DNA from: Asticcacaulis benevestitus DSM 16100 = ATCC BAA-896
Lineage (GTDB): Bacteria > Pseudomonadota > Alphaproteobacteria > Caulobacterales > Caulobacteraceae
DNA: 64,000 nt
Assembly: GCF_000376105.1 (NCBI RefSeq)
Contig: NZ_AQWM01000001.1
Location: 558,001-622,000, forward strand
Direction: 5' to 3'
Numbering within the stretch: position 1 is the stretch's first letter; every line of letters starts with the position of its first letter. Both the position numbers and the translations under genes were made by a program. Positions 1 to 9,636 of the stretch are shown one piece after another. The notes under the pieces are model-generated. The model saw only the letters and a program-made list of their open reading frames with translations, ran no database searches and was not told where the DNA came from.

Positions 1-1884
1 ATGATACCAGTGCCCTTCCAGTTCAGACGAGACGTATTTCACGTCGCCGCCGAGACCGGCGAAGTCCTGGCGCAGTGTGAACATCCAGCCGCGCGTCGGC
101 TGGACATAGTCGTTGCGCAGGTCGAAGGACAGCGAGTAACCGACCGAAGAGGTCAGGCCGTTGCCGCAGCTATATAGCAGGCCGTTACAGGCATCCGACG
201 AGGTGTAGGTCACATCGTCGCTACGCAGGTTGTAACGCAGGCGCAGAACCGAGAAGCCATTCAGGCTATAGCCAAGACGCACGCCACCGCCGAAGGAGTC
301 GGTCGAATAATCGACGCCCCTATAGTGATACGAGCTCTGGAACAGGTCGAAACCGGCCTGGATATCGCGGCCAAGGAAGCGCGGCTCGGTGAAGGAGAAG
401 TCGATGTTCTTCTGGATCGAACCGGTCGAGACACGGGCGCGAACCTGCTGGCCCGTACCGCGGAAGTTCGACTGTGCGATGCTGATGTCGATGATGAACT
501 TCTGCACCGACGAGAAGCCGGCGCCGAATGACAGTTCGCCGGTCGGTTGTTCCTCAACGGCCACTTCGATATTGGTCTTGCCGGGCGTCGCCGAAGGCTT
601 CTCGGTGACGTTGACGTCCTTGAAGAAGCCCAGGCCGCGCACATACATCTTCGAGCGCTCGATCAGCGCCTTGTTGTAGGCATCGCCTTCCGACACCAGA
701 ACCTGGCGGCGGATAACGCGGTCGAGCGTCTGGGTGTTGCCGACAATGTTGATCTTGTCGATATAGACGCGCGCACCTTCGTGCACGTTGAAGGTCAGGT
801 CGACGTTGTGATCGTTAGGATCGGCGTCTTCCGACGGGCGGATATCGACGAAGGCGTAACCGGCCGCACCGGCGGCGAACGTCAGGTCATCGACCGCCTT
901 TTCGACGCGGTCGCTTTCATAAAGCTGGCCCGGACGGATCGAAATGGCGTGCTGGAGGTTCTCGGCCTTCAGCTTGTCATTGTCGGTCTTGATTGTGATG
1001 CGGCCGAAATTGTACTTCTGGCCTTCGTCCACCGTATAGGAAATGGCGAAGTCCTTGCGGTCCGGCGTCAGTTCGGCCACCGCCGACAGGACGCGGAAAT
1101 CGAAGTAACCGCGGTTGGTGTAGAATTTGCGCAACTGCTCGCGGTCGTAATCCATACGGTCCGGATCGTAGTTGTCGTTCGACGAGAAGAACTTCCACCA
1201 CAACGACTTCTGTGTGACGACGACCGATTTCAGATCGTTGTCCGAAAAGGCGTGGTTGCCGATAAAGTTGACGGTGGAGACGCCGGTCTTGGCGCCCTCA
1301 TTGATTTCAAAGATCAGGTCGACGCGCTTTTGCGGCAGTTCGACGATCTTTGGCGTGACGGTGGCCGAGATACGGCCGCCCTTGCGGTAAAGTTCGATGA
1401 TGCGCTGAACATCTTCCTGCACCTTGGCCTTGGTGAAGACGCCGCGCGGACGGATCTGCACTTCTTCGCGCAGCTTGTCCTTGGTCATGGCGTGGTTGCC
1501 CTCAAAGACCACCTGATTGATGATCGGGCTTTCCACGACCGTCACGACCATTTCATTGCCGTTCATGGCGATCTGGACGTCGGAGAACAGGTCGGTGCGA
1601 TAGAGCGTCTTGACACCCAAGTCGATCAGTTGCGCATCAACCGTGACGCCCGGCTGGAACGGCAGGTAGGAGATGATGGTCTGCGAATCGATGCGCTCAT
1701 TGCCCGAAACGACGATCTTGCCGACATAGGCCGTTTGTGCCGGCGCGGCCTGCTGCTGTTGCGGAGCGGCTTCCACGGGAGGCGCTGCCGGTACATCCTG
1801 CGCCTGCGCGCCCGTTGCCATCAGGCCGAGGTGTGTCAGGGCCAGTACGCTGACGCCGAGAGTGAGGGAGCGTGTAAGGGTCAT
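1..1884 (-). CDS. bamA: Outer membrane protein assembly factor BamA (C-terminus beyond window)
   Basis: This is the central pore of the BAM complex, which folds and inserts beta-barrel proteins into the outer membrane. About 628 codons are visible; the frame stays open to the window edge, so the end of the barrel is missing. The start ATG at 1884 follows an AAGAGG ribosome site. Residues 1-24 or so form a signal peptide ending near GAQAQD, followed by a Pro/Gln/Ala-rich linker. Five POTRA repeats (for example YVGKIVVSGNERIDSQTI, and VNFIGNHAFSDNDLK) run to about residue 445. The barrel begins near EEQPTGELSFGAGFS. It lies directly after rseP, the usual alphaproteobacterial order. Identification is secure. 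Confidence 0.97.
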   Translation of the reverse strand, partial: MTLTRSLTLGVSVLALTHLGLMATGAQAQDVPAAPPVEAAPQQQQAAPAQTAYVGKIVVSGNERIDSQTIISYLPFQPGVTVDAQLIDLGVKTLYRTDLFSDVQIAMNGNEMVVTVVESPIINQVVFEGNHAMTKDKLREEVQIRPRGVFTKAKVQEDVQRIIELYRKGGRISATVTPKIVELPQKRVDLIFEINEGAKTGVSTVNFIGNHAFSDNDLKSVVVTQKSLWWKFFSSNDNYDPDRMDYDREQLRKFYTNRGYFDFRVLSAVAELTPDRKDFAISYTVDEGQKYNFGRITIKTDNDKLKAENLQHAISIRPGQLYESDRVEKAVDDLTFAAGAAGYAFVDIRPSEDADPNDHNVDLTFNVHEGARVYIDKINIVGNTQTLDRVIRRQVLVSEGDAYNKALIERSKMYVRGLGFFKDVNVTEKPSATPGKTNIEVAVEEQPTGELSFGAGFSSVQKFIIDISIAQSNFRGTGQQVRARVSTGSIQKNIDFSFTEPRFLGRDIQAGFDLFQSSYHYRGVDYSTDSFGGGVRLGYSLNGFSVLRLRYNLRSDDVTYTSSDACNGLLYSCGNGLTSSVGYSLSFDLRNDYVQPTRGWMFTLRQDFAGLGGDVKYVSSELEGHWYH

Positions 1885-1958
1885 ATGGCCTCTTGTAACC
1901 GTGGACTTTGCGGCAGGAACTGCCGTGGAGAGATATGCGAAAGGGTTCGTCATCCGTA

Positions 1959-3161
1959 TCACGAGAATAGCCCCCCGATGAACTTGGTGAACCCGCTGTT
2001 GTTAAGGTCATTCCAGAAAGCGAATAGCATTAAGCCTAATACCATCGCTATAGCAATCCGGAAGGCGGAATTCTGGATTCCGGCGGAGATAGGTTTTTTG
2101 GTCACACCCTGCCACAGGAAGAAGGCCAGATGCCCGCCATCCAGCGCCGGAATGGGGAGAAGGTTGAGAAAACCGACGCCGATGGAGATGTAGGCCATGA
2201 ACTGCACATAGGTGAACAACAAGGAAGCGACGATCTGCCAGGCCGGTGCATTGGCCTGAGCCGCGGCGACCGTGATATCACCGGTCGTCTTGGTCATGCC
2301 GACGATTCCGCCGATCTGGTTGCCATTTTCTTTTCCGGTGAAAATACGGCTTATATAGGTCAGATTTGTATCAAGCGCTTTCCACGTCTGGCTGTTGCCC
2401 TTGACCAGAGCCTGCCAGGGGTTAAGCGGCCTGGAAACGAGCGGCCCGCTCATCTCGATTCCCAGCCTGCCGGCCTTGAGATTGGCGTTCGGCCCCTTGG
2501 GATCGAGCGCAACACGCTCCGGCGTCGCATAGAGGTCAAGCCGGGCTTCCGCGCGCTGCACGACGAAATGCGTGCGGGTGTCGGCGCGCAGCATCACCAG
2601 CATCTGCACATCCCGGTTGCTCTCCACAGCCTTGCCATCGACCGACAGCACGGTATCACCTGCCATGAAGCCCGCCGCCGCGGCCGGACTGTTCGGCATG
2701 ACCTGAACCACCTTGGCCGGGACATAGCTTTCCCCAGCAATCCAGAAGATCATGGTCAGCAGAAAAATCGCCAGCACGAAATTGGCGACCGGACCGGCCA
2801 GAACGATCAGAAACCTCTGCCACAACGGCTTGAAATGGAAATAGTCGTTCACCGCCGCGGCACCTTCGCGTTCGGTGATCGAGATGCGCGACGCCTCCAG
2901 ATCCTCCAGGGACGGCATCATCGAGGTGATGTGCTCGTCGCCGGCGAACTTGACATAGCCACCGAGCGGCAGGGCACTCAGACACCATTCGACGCCGTGC
3001 TTGTCTTTTTTACGCAGGAGAATCTTGCCGAAGCCGACCGAAAAACGCTCGACGCGGGTTTTGAACAGACGGGCCACGCTGAAGTGACCCAGTTCGTGAA
3101 AGGTCACGATCAGGGAAATGATGATCAGGAAAGGCAGGATGCCCGCGATAAAACCTAACAA
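1959..3161 (-). CDS. rseP: RseP-type site-2 intramembrane zinc metalloprotease (MmpA-like)
   Basis: A 400-residue inner-membrane protease of family M50B, which cleaves membrane-anchored regulators within the bilayer; the Caulobacter counterpart MmpA releases PodJ. The zinc site HELGH is at residues 22-26 in the first membrane segment, and the second metal ligand motif LDGGH lies near residue 340. A single PDZ-like region (about 120-220) contains GDTVLSVDGKAV; E. coli RseP has two PDZ domains. The start is a TTG at 3161, chosen because GGGGAG lies seven bases upstream and no ATG is near. It sits between dxr and bamA, consistent with envelope-stress control of barrel assembly. Confidence 0.95.
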   Translation of the reverse strand: MLGFIAGILPFLIIISLIVTFHELGHFSVARLFKTRVERFSVGFGKILLRKKDKHGVEWCLSALPLGGYVKFAGDEHITSMMPSLEDLEASRISITEREGAAAVNDYFHFKPLWQRFLIVLAGPVANFVLAIFLLTMIFWIAGESYVPAKVVQVMPNSPAAAAGFMAGDTVLSVDGKAVESNRDVQMLVMLRADTRTHFVVQRAEARLDLYATPERVALDPKGPNANLKAGRLGIEMSGPLVSRPLNPWQALVKGNSQTWKALDTNLTYISRIFTGKENGNQIGGIVGMTKTTGDITVAAAQANAPAWQIVASLLFTYVQFMAYISIGVGFLNLLPIPALDGGHLAFFLWQGVTKKPISAGIQNSAFRIAIAMVLGLMLFAFWNDLNNSGFTKFIGGLFS

Positions 3162-3189
3162 AAGCCGTCTCCCCTACACGCGCACGACG

Positions 3190-4413
3190 TCAGGCGCTCA
3201 GCTTGGCAGAGGCGAAAAGCTCGCTCACCAGCCGCCGGATATCGGAATCGATCTCCAGCACGCGCGTCACCGTAGCGTCGTTCGTATCACGACTTGCGTG
3301 ATCCATGAAAGGGATAGATGGCAATTGAGCCCGCATCATGGCAGCTTCCACGAATTCGGCGATCTGCAGGAAGGCGATCCTGCGGTCAAGGAAGGCCTGA
3401 ACGCACACCTCGTTGGCGGCGTTGAAGACAATCGGCATCCCGTGCCCCGTTTCCAGCGCTTCGCGCGCCAGCCGCAACATCGGAAACGCCGTCAGGTCAG
3501 GCTCGGCAAAGGTCAGGGTGCCGCGCGCCGCCAGATCGAGCTTCGGCGCCTGCCAGGCAAGGCGTTCGGGCCAGCCCAGGCAGTAGGAGATCGGCACGCG
3601 CATGTCCGGCGAGCCCAACTGCGCCAGTGACGAGCCGTCGTCATACTCGACCATCGAGTGAATGACCGATTGCGGGTGCATCAGCACGTCGATCTGGCTG
3701 GCCGGCATGTCGAAGAGATAGGCGGCCTCGATAAATTCCAGCCCCTTATTGGCCAGGGTGGCGGAATCGATGGAGATCTTGGCACCCATGCTCCAGTTGG
3801 GGTGCTTGAGCGCCTGCTCGACCGTCACCGCCTTCAGGTCATCGCGCGAACGCCCCAGAAACGGCCCGCCGGACGCGGTCAGGACCAGTTTGCTGACGCG
3901 CGCGCGTTGCGCCGGTTCGAGCACCTGAAAGATGGCGTTGTGCTCGGAATCGACCGGCAGCAACTTGCCACCATGGCTTTCCACGCGCTCGATCAGGGCG
4001 CGACCACAGCCGACGAGGCTTTCCTTGTTGGCCAGGGCCAGTATGGCGCCGGTGCCGGCCGCCGCCCAGGTCGGTTTCAGCCCGGCGATACCGACGATCG
4101 CCGCCATCACCCAGTCGGCCTTGCGCGCCGCCGCCGCACAGATCGCCGCTTCGCCACAGGCAATCTCAAGCCCGGAATTGCCGATCAGTTCTTTGAAGGT
4201 CGACCATTGCGACTCATCGGCCAGCACCGTGATCGCCGGACGGTAGGTCAGCGCCTGCTCAGCCAGCAGAGCCACATTGCGTCCGCCGACAAGCGTTTCA
4301 ATCACATAGTCTTCGCCCAGCCGGCCCGTTTCATCGAGCAGGCGCAGGGTCGATACGCCGATCGAGCCGGTCGAACCCAGTATGGAGATGCGTCTTGGAG
4401 ACTTCGTGGTCAT
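3190..4413 (-). CDS. dxr: 1-deoxy-D-xylulose 5-phosphate reductoisomerase
   Basis: Converts DXP to 2-C-methyl-D-erythritol 4-phosphate with NADPH, the committed step of the MEP isoprenoid pathway, in the cytoplasm. The 407 residues match the family length. An NADPH-binding GSTGSIGVSTLRLL motif sits near the N-terminus, and the metal/substrate region PVDSEHNAIFQ and the flexible-loop MHPQSVIHSMVEY are visible. Its ATG overlaps the cdsA stop (ATGA), so the two are translationally coupled. Downstream rseP follows after 28 bases. The neighbourhood links isoprenoid supply to UppS, which uses the pathway's product. Confidence 0.97.
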   Translation of the reverse strand: MTTKSPRRISILGSTGSIGVSTLRLLDETGRLGEDYVIETLVGGRNVALLAEQALTYRPAITVLADESQWSTFKELIGNSGLEIACGEAAICAAAARKADWVMAAIVGIAGLKPTWAAAGTGAILALANKESLVGCGRALIERVESHGGKLLPVDSEHNAIFQVLEPAQRARVSKLVLTASGGPFLGRSRDDLKAVTVEQALKHPNWSMGAKISIDSATLANKGLEFIEAAYLFDMPASQIDVLMHPQSVIHSMVEYDDGSSLAQLGSPDMRVPISYCLGWPERLAWQAPKLDLAARGTLTFAEPDLTAFPMLRLAREALETGHGMPIVFNAANEVCVQAFLDRRIAFLQIAEFVEAAMMRAQLPSIPFMDHASRDTNDATVTRVLEIDSDIRRLVSELFASAKLSA

Positions 4414-5276
4414 ATTTCGGTGCCCAGCATGACGAGCAAACGGATGCCCCCGATGGCGATAATGGCGAACATCAAGCCGTCAACGCGATCCAGCAGACCG
4501 CCATGGCCCGGTATCAACGTGCCGGCATCCTTGACGCCGAAGCGTCGCTTGAGTGCCGATTCCCACAGGTCGCCGCCCATGGTGGCCAGGGCCACCAGCA
4601 GACCGACCACCGAGGCCGAGGTATCGTGCTTGAACAGGCCGGTGATATCGGACAGCGCACCCGCCGTCAGCATGCCGGCGATCAGGCCGCCGGCAAAGCC
4701 TGCCCAGGTTTTGTTGGGAGAATAACGCGGCCACAGCTTTGGTCCGCCGATCAACCGGCCAGCGGCAAAGGCGGCGCTATCGGCCGCCCAGGCGATCAGG
4801 AAGGCGAAGAAAACCCACTCGACCCCGCGATTGGTCTGGTGGAGCCACATCAAAACTATAGCCGGCCAGCCGATATACAGCACGCCATAGGCGGCATCCA
4901 GCCAGCCGACATGCAGCCGATAGGCATAAAGCCCGGCGCACAGTGATCCGAAGCACAGGACGAGAATCGACAACAATGGATGGCCGAGAAAGCCGACGAA
5001 CAGCGCGGCTATCGCCGCCACAGCCACGGCCACGGAGATCCGCGCCGAGACATTGGGCGCCATCATCAGCCCCCATTCGATGCACAGAAGCGCCACGCCA
5101 ACGCTCAACAGAACCAGAAAAGGACGATGGTCCGGCAGGACGGTGATCAGCAGCACGACCGCAATCAGCACCAGCGCCGAAACGACACGGATGGCCAGTT
5201 CACGCCGCTTGCTCACGGGTTTTACAGCGACGGCTTCAGGCGCCGCCTCCCCCTTATCAGGTGGCGTGTTTGGCAT
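4410..5276 (-). CDS. cdsA: Phosphatidate cytidylyltransferase
   Basis: Makes CDP-diacylglycerol from CTP and phosphatidic acid, the branch point for phospholipids, at the inner membrane. It has multiple hydrophobic segments, and the CdsA signature region near the C-terminus includes SALKRRFGVKDAGTLIPGHGG and LDRVDGLMFA. I take ATG 5276 (MPNTPPDKG), giving 288 residues with a 20-base overlap with uppS. A TTG at 5318 in the same frame would overlap uppS by 62 bases and looks less likely. Flanking uppS and dxr are the conserved neighbours. Confidence 0.95.
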   Translation of the reverse strand: MPNTPPDKGEAAPEAVAVKPVSKRRELAIRVVSALVLIAVVLLITVLPDHRPFLVLLSVGVALLCIEWGLMMAPNVSARISVAVAVAAIAALFVGFLGHPLLSILVLCFGSLCAGLYAYRLHVGWLDAAYGVLYIGWPAIVLMWLHQTNRGVEWVFFAFLIAWAADSAAFAAGRLIGGPKLWPRYSPNKTWAGFAGGLIAGMLTAGALSDITGLFKHDTSASVVGLLVALATMGGDLWESALKRRFGVKDAGTLIPGHGGLLDRVDGLMFAIIAIGGIRLLVMLGTEI

Positions 5277-6060
5277 GGGCCGCTTCCACAGCGCCGAAGC
5301 GGCGGTCACGCCCGGCAAAGACTTCTAGCGCTGCCTTCAGGGGCCCTGCGCCATAGTCCGGCCACAGGATGTCCTGGAAAACGAATTCGGCATAGGCCAC
5401 TTCCCACAACAGGAAGTTGGACAGGCGATGCTCACCGCTGGTGCGGATCAGGAGATCGAGTGGCGGCAGGCCACGCGTCGACAGGAAGCCGCCGAAGCTG
5501 TCCGGGGTAATCTCGTCCGGTGACAGCGTCCCGGCTTTCACCTGTTCGGCGATGGTTTTCACCGCCTCGATGATATCGGCCTGGGCGCCATAATTGAGCG
5601 CCACCTGCAGGTAAAAACGCGAATTGTCCCGGGTCTTTTCATGCGCGTCATTGACCATGCCGACGATATCAGCCGGCAGCCCCGCTTCCTGACCGACGAT
5701 GCGCACGCAAACGCCTTCCTTGCGCAGACGCTCCAGATCGGACTTGATGAAGGCGCGCAACAGGCCCATCAAATCGCTGACCTCGGATTCCGGGCGGCGC
5801 CAGTTCTCGGTCGAGAAGGCGAAAACGGTCAGGTGGGTGATACCAAGATCAACCGCCGCCGTGATGGTGCGCTTGAGGGCATCGACGCCGGCCTTGTGAC
5901 CGAAGGTGCGGATCTGCCCCCTCGCCTTGGCCCAGCGCCCGTTGCCGTCCATGATAATGGCGACATGCAGGGCGTCTTTGGCGGCCTGATCCGTCACGTC
6001 ATGAGTCTTCGCGCCCGCGAGCGGGGGCACGATGAGGTCATCCGTGGGGCCTGGGGGCAT
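5257..6060 (-). CDS. uppS: Isoprenyl transferase (undecaprenyl diphosphate synthase)
   Basis: A cis-prenyltransferase that condenses IPP units onto farnesyl diphosphate to give undecaprenyl diphosphate, the lipid carrier for peptidoglycan. It has 267 residues. The HVAIIMDGNGRWAKARG motif places the catalytic Asp at residue 38, and the C-terminal LIRTSGEHRLSNFLLWE and substrate-binding YAEFVF are intact. The N-terminal 30 residues are a Pro-rich extension. It overlaps cdsA and follows frr by 51 bases. All hallmark residues are present. Confidence 0.97.
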   Translation of the reverse strand: MPPGPTDDLIVPPLAGAKTHDVTDQAAKDALHVAIIMDGNGRWAKARGQIRTFGHKAGVDALKRTITAAVDLGITHLTVFAFSTENWRRPESEVSDLMGLLRAFIKSDLERLRKEGVCVRIVGQEAGLPADIVGMVNDAHEKTRDNSRFYLQVALNYGAQADIIEAVKTIAEQVKAGTLSPDEITPDSFGGFLSTRGLPPLDLLIRTSGEHRLSNFLLWEVAYAEFVFQDILWPDYGAGPLKAALEVFAGRDRRFGAVEAAHAKHAT

Positions 6061-6111
6061 GAAGCAACTCTCACATAGAAACGGGCTGGCGGCGGCGCGA
6101 TCAAAGCAGGT

Positions 6112-6669
6112 CTAGACCTGCATGATCTCGACTTCCTTGCTCTTCAGCATTTCGTCGATACGCTTGATGGCGGCATCGGTAAAGCCCTGCACCTCAGTGC
6201 CGCCCTTCTTCTCTTCGTCCTCGCTGATCTCCGAGGCTTTTTCAGCCTTCTTGAGATCGTCCATGGCTTCGCGGCGGACATTGCGCACGGCGATGCGCTG
6301 GGTTTCGGCATACTTGCCGGCCACCTTGACCAGATCCTTGCGGCGCTCTTCGGTCAGGGCCGGAATCGGCACGCGCAGGGTGGTGCCATCGGTGATCGGA
6401 TTGAGGCCCAGGCCGGAATTGCGGATGGCTTTTTCGACCGCGATCACAAGACCCTTGTCCCACACATTGACATTGATCATGCGCGGCTCAGGCACGCTGA
6501 TGGCGGCGCACGACGTAATGCCCATGGTCGAGCCATAGGCATCGACGACGATCTGATCGAGCAGCGACGCCGAGGCGCGGCCGGTGCGCAAACCGCTGAA
6601 ATCGTCTTTCAGCGCCGCGACCGCCTTGTCCATGCGGTCTTTGTATTTGTTGAGTTCAGGCTTGGCCAT
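6112..6669 (-). CDS. frr: Ribosome recycling factor
   Basis: Splits post-termination ribosomes with EF-G. The 185-residue protein begins [17 protein letters not shown] at ATG 6669; the frame extends 20 codons further upstream into the pyrH stop region, but those residues are unlike the family. The conserved [10 protein letters not shown] near residues 24-33, [13 protein letters not shown] and the [11 protein letters not shown] hinge region are clear. It is the third gene of tsf-pyrH-frr, 13 bases after pyrH. Confidence 0.97.
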   Translation of the reverse strand: MAKPELNKYKDRMDKAVAALKDDFSGLRTGRASASLLDQIVVDAYGSTMGITSCAAISVPEPRMINVNVWDKGLVIAVEKAIRNSGLGLNPITDGTTLRVPIPALTEERRKDLVKVAGKYAETQRIAVRNVRREAMDDLKKAEKASEISEDEEKKGGTEVQGFTDAAIKRIDEMLKSKEVEIMQV

Positions 6670-6682
6670 GAGGATGCCTTTC

Positions 6683-7423
6683 TTATTGTGTGATGACGGT
6701 GTAGGTGCCGCGACCGTGAATGACCTCATTCAGGGCGCCCGGCGTGCGGATCGAGAAGACCACGATGGGGATTGTATTTTCTCGCATCAGCGAGACGGCG
6801 GAGGCGTCCATCACCCGCAGATCGCGCGACAGAACCTCAAGATAGCTCAGATTATCATAACGCTCGGCCGTGGCGTCCTTTTTCGGGTCGGCGGTATAGA
6901 CGCCATCGACCGAAGTACCCTTGAACAGGGCGTCGCAGTTCATTTCGGCGGCGCGCAGGGCGGCGGCGGTATCGGTTGTAAAATAAGGCGCACCGGTGCC
7001 GGCGGCGAAGATCACAACGCGGCCTTTTTCAAGGTGGCGGATGGCGCGGCGACGCACGAAAGGCTCGCACACGGCGTTCATCTGGATGGCGGACTGGACG
7101 CGCGTATCAATGCCCTGACGCTCAAGAGCGTTCTGCATGGCCAGTGCATTCATGACGGTGGCGAGCATGCCCATATAGTCGGCGCTCGAACGCTCCATAT
7201 CGCCGGCAGCTTTTGACAGACCACGGAAGATATTGCCGCCTCCGATGACCAGGCACAATTCAACGCCCAGACGGGCCACCGCAGCCACTTCTTCGGCGAC
7301 GGCCTTGACCGTATTCATATCTATGCCAAAGCCTTGATCGCCCATCAGCACTTCGCCGGATACCTTCAGCAGAATGCGCTTGTAGGCCAGAGGTTCCTGA
7401 ATTTCGGTGATCGGGGTGGTCAT
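6683..7423 (-). CDS. pyrH: UMP kinase
   Basis: Phosphorylates UMP to UDP in pyrimidine nucleotide synthesis; the bacterial enzyme is a hexamer of the amino-acid-kinase fold controlled by UTP and GTP. It has 246 residues, the expected length. The N-terminal [16 protein letters not shown], the GGGNIFRG loop, [19 protein letters not shown] and the [11 protein letters not shown] segment are typical. It lies between tsf and frr, the order seen in most bacteria. A strong hairpin separates it from tsf, so it may also have its own promoter. Confidence 0.97.
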   Translation of the reverse strand: MTTPITEIQEPLAYKRILLKVSGEVLMGDQGFGIDMNTVKAVAEEVAAVARLGVELCLVIGGGNIFRGLSKAAGDMERSSADYMGMLATVMNALAMQNALERQGIDTRVQSAIQMNAVCEPFVRRRAIRHLEKGRVVIFAAGTGAPYFTTDTAAALRAAEMNCDALFKGTSVDGVYTADPKKDATAERYDNLSYLEVLSRDLRVMDASAVSLMRENTIPIVVFSIRTPGALNEVIHGRGTYTVITQ

Positions 7424-7496
7424 GGGCAGGCTCCGGAATCAGGTGGGCGTCATTACAGAAAGGCTTTAGCGCTTTCGCGCCGTCTTGAATAGTCAA

Positions 7497-7529
7497 AGGG
7501 GCGCAGGCATGTCAAATGCCTACGCCCCT
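7497..7529 (-). terminator. Strong hairpin after tsf, probable (partial) terminator
   Basis: The arms AGGGGCGYAGGCAT and its complement form a 14-bp stem with a 5-base loop. The single non-Watson-Crick pair is a U-G wobble only in the minus-strand RNA, which suggests that this is the functional strand. The hairpin lies about 25 bases past the tsf stop and 74 bases before pyrH. The following tract (TTTGACTATT) is only weakly U-rich, so it may attenuate or stabilise rather than fully terminate. Confidence 0.6.
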
Positions 7530-7554
7530 GAAACCATTTTATTTAGTGGGTAGC

Positions 7555-8469
7555 TTAAACGCCGCCCGTCATCGAGGCCACTTCGGCCGCGAAGTCTTCA
7601 ACCGGCTTCTCGACGCCTTCGCCGAGGGCGAGACGCGTGAAGGCCACGATCTTGACAGGCGTGCCGAGGGTCTTGGCAGTTTCTTCGATCAGTTGCTCGA
7701 CGGTCTGATCCGGGTTCATGACGAAGGCTTGCTTGTGCAGCACGACTTCTTCGTAGAACTTGCGGATGCGGCCTTCGATCATCTTTTCGATAACCTGCAG
7801 CGGCTTGCCGGATTCCTTGGCCTGTTCGGTCAGGACCGCCTTTTCGCGCTCGACGTGTTCCTGGTTCAGGTCTTCGACGTTCAGCGACAGCGGCTGCGTG
7901 GCGGCGACGTGCATGGCGACCTTGCGGCCCACGTCCTTCAGCACGTCCGGATCACCGGCTGATTCGATGGCGACCAGAACGGCGATGCGGCCGAGATCGG
8001 GCGCAATGGCGTTGTGGATGTAGGAAGCGACAACGCCTTCCGAAACGGTGTGCTTGGCGAAGCGCCGCACAACCATGTTTTCGCCGATGGTGGCGATCAG
8101 GTTGGTCAGGTCACCCGACACGGCTTCGGCAACGCCTTCCACTGAGTCAGCGGCCAGGCCAGCCTGGCCGGCTTGACGCACAACGTTCTGGAACAGGTCG
8201 TTGCGGGCAACGAAGTCTGTTTCAGCGTTCACTTCAACGGCGGCGGCGGTCATGCCCTTGCCTTCAACCTTGGTGGCGATGACAACGAGGCCTTCGGCGG
8301 CGACGCGGTCGGCCTTCTTGGCGGCCTTGGACAGGCCCTTGGCGCGGAGCCAATCCAGGGATGCGTCGATGTCGCCGGCATTCTCGGTCAGCGCCTTCTT
8401 GCAGTCCATCATGCCTACGCCCGACTTTTCGCGCAGTTCTTTCACCAGGGCGGCTGTGATCTCAGTCAT
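7555..8469 (-). CDS. tsf: Translation elongation factor Ts
   Basis: The nucleotide exchange factor for EF-Tu. It has 304 residues. The N-terminal UBA-like domain contains [18 protein letters not shown], and the EF-Tu-contacting [14 protein letters not shown] motif is near residue 80. The two core subdomains and the C-terminal part ([19 protein letters not shown]) are complete. It follows rpsB after 161 bases that contain a 10-bp stem. Confidence 0.97.
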   Translation of the reverse strand: MTEITAALVKELREKSGVGMMDCKKALTENAGDIDASLDWLRAKGLSKAAKKADRVAAEGLVVIATKVEGKGMTAAAVEVNAETDFVARNDLFQNVVRQAGQAGLAADSVEGVAEAVSGDLTNLIATIGENMVVRRFAKHTVSEGVVASYIHNAIAPDLGRIAVLVAIESAGDPDVLKDVGRKVAMHVAATQPLSLNVEDLNQEHVEREKAVLTEQAKESGKPLQVIEKMIEGRIRKFYEEVVLHKQAFVMNPDQTVEQLIEETAKTLGTPVKIVAFTRLALGEGVEKPVEDFAAEVASMTGGV

Positions 8470-8537
8470 GAAATCCTCCAGAATCTAAAAGTTTAAAGTT
8501 TCACAGCCTGTGTAGGCCGCGATCATGTCAATTGAGC

Positions 8538-8583
8538 AACAGCTTAAAGCCGGCCAGAATTAAGTTGGCGACCTTAAGCTGTT
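8538..8583 (-). other. Stem-loop in the rpsB-tsf spacer
   Basis: Perfect 10-bp arms AACAGCTTAA/TTAAGCTGTT enclose a shorter inner pairing (GCCA/TGGC). No U-run follows on either strand, so this is not a standard terminator. It may set the rpsB:tsf ratio by processing or attenuation, as is known for this operon elsewhere. The role is inferred. Confidence 0.5.
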
Positions 8584-8630
8584 TCAAGTCTCGTCAGGCC
8601 AACGAGCGGTTGGCCCCTATATAGGAAGTC

Positions 8631-9413
8631 TTAGGCTTCGGTGGAAGCCTCAGCGGCGTCCTCGGCAACCAGGGCCGGCTCGATCGGATCAACCGAAGCG
8701 CCGAGATCGCGGCCGGAAGCCACTTGACCGGCAGCCAGACCGTCCAGAACCGAATCAGCGACCAGGTCGCAGTACAGTTGCAGGGCGCGGGCGGCGTCGT
8801 CGTTACCCGGAACCGGGAAGGTGATGCCGTCGGGATCGGAGTTCGAATCGAGGATAGCGATCACAGGAATGTTCAGCTTGCGGGCTTCCTGGATGGCGAT
8901 GCCTTCCTTGTTGGTGTCGATCACGAACATCAGGTCGGGGATACCGCCCATGTCCTTGATGCCGCCGAGCGACAGCTCAAGCTTTTCGCGTTCGCGGGTC
9001 AGGGTCAGTAGTTCCTTCTTGGAACGGCCAGCCGGATTGTTGTCGAGTACCTGCTCAAGTTCGCGCAGACGGGCGATCGAACCGGAGATGGTGCGCCAGT
9101 TGGTCAGCGTGCCGCCGAGCCAGCGGTGGTTGACGTAATACTGCGCCGAACGCTTGGCAGCAGCAGCGACCGGACCTTGCGCCTGGCGCTTGGTGCCGAC
9201 GAACAGCACGCGGCCACCGGCGGCGGCCACTTCACGCACCTTCAACAGGGCCTGGTGGAACAGCGGCAGGGATTGCGACAGGTCGATGATGTGGATGTTG
9301 GAGCGCGAACCGAACAGGTAGCGTTCCATCTTGGGGTTCCAGCGGTGAGTCTGGTGACCAAAGTGAGCGCCGGCTTCGAGCAGGAGGCGCATGGAGATTT
9401 CTGGCATAGCCAT
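8631..9413 (-). CDS. rpsB: 30S ribosomal protein S2
   Basis: A structural protein of the small subunit, needed for S1 assembly. It has 260 residues. The family signatures [19 protein letters not shown] near the N-terminus and [19 protein letters not shown] with [15 protein letters not shown] are present, and the C-terminal tail is Ala/Glu-rich. It is the first gene of the rpsB-tsf unit. The 223 bases to dnaE upstream are AT-rich in part (9556-9640) and probably hold its promoter and leader. Confidence 0.98.
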   Translation of the reverse strand: MAMPEISMRLLLEAGAHFGHQTHRWNPKMERYLFGSRSNIHIIDLSQSLPLFHQALLKVREVAAAGGRVLFVGTKRQAQGPVAAAAKRSAQYYVNHRWLGGTLTNWRTISGSIARLRELEQVLDNNPAGRSKKELLTLTREREKLELSLGGIKDMGGIPDLMFVIDTNKEGIAIQEARKLNIPVIAILDSNSDPDGITFPVPGNDDAARALQLYCDLVADSVLDGLAAGQVASGRDLGASVDPIEPALVAEDAAEASTEA

Positions 9414-9636
9414 AATGTAGTATCCTTCTTCCGATAATCCTCCGCAGATAGAAAAGCTTCGGCGGGCCCATGCCCGTTTCCGCCTCGGAACGCTATCGAC
9501 CCGATTTAGGGAAGATGGCGCGCATCTGCGTGTGAGATGGCGTGCACCTATTCACAATTTCAAAAAAAATCAACCCGCCACGACAAGAAAATTCGAAAAC
9601 TCTGCTGGATAAGACGATTGAAGCGCAAAAACGTGC

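Noticed and set aside
547-2193. Long plus-strand open frame opposite bamA
   Set aside because: It is the antisense of bamA, which has a full signal peptide, POTRA domains and barrel; long antisense frames are common at this GC content.
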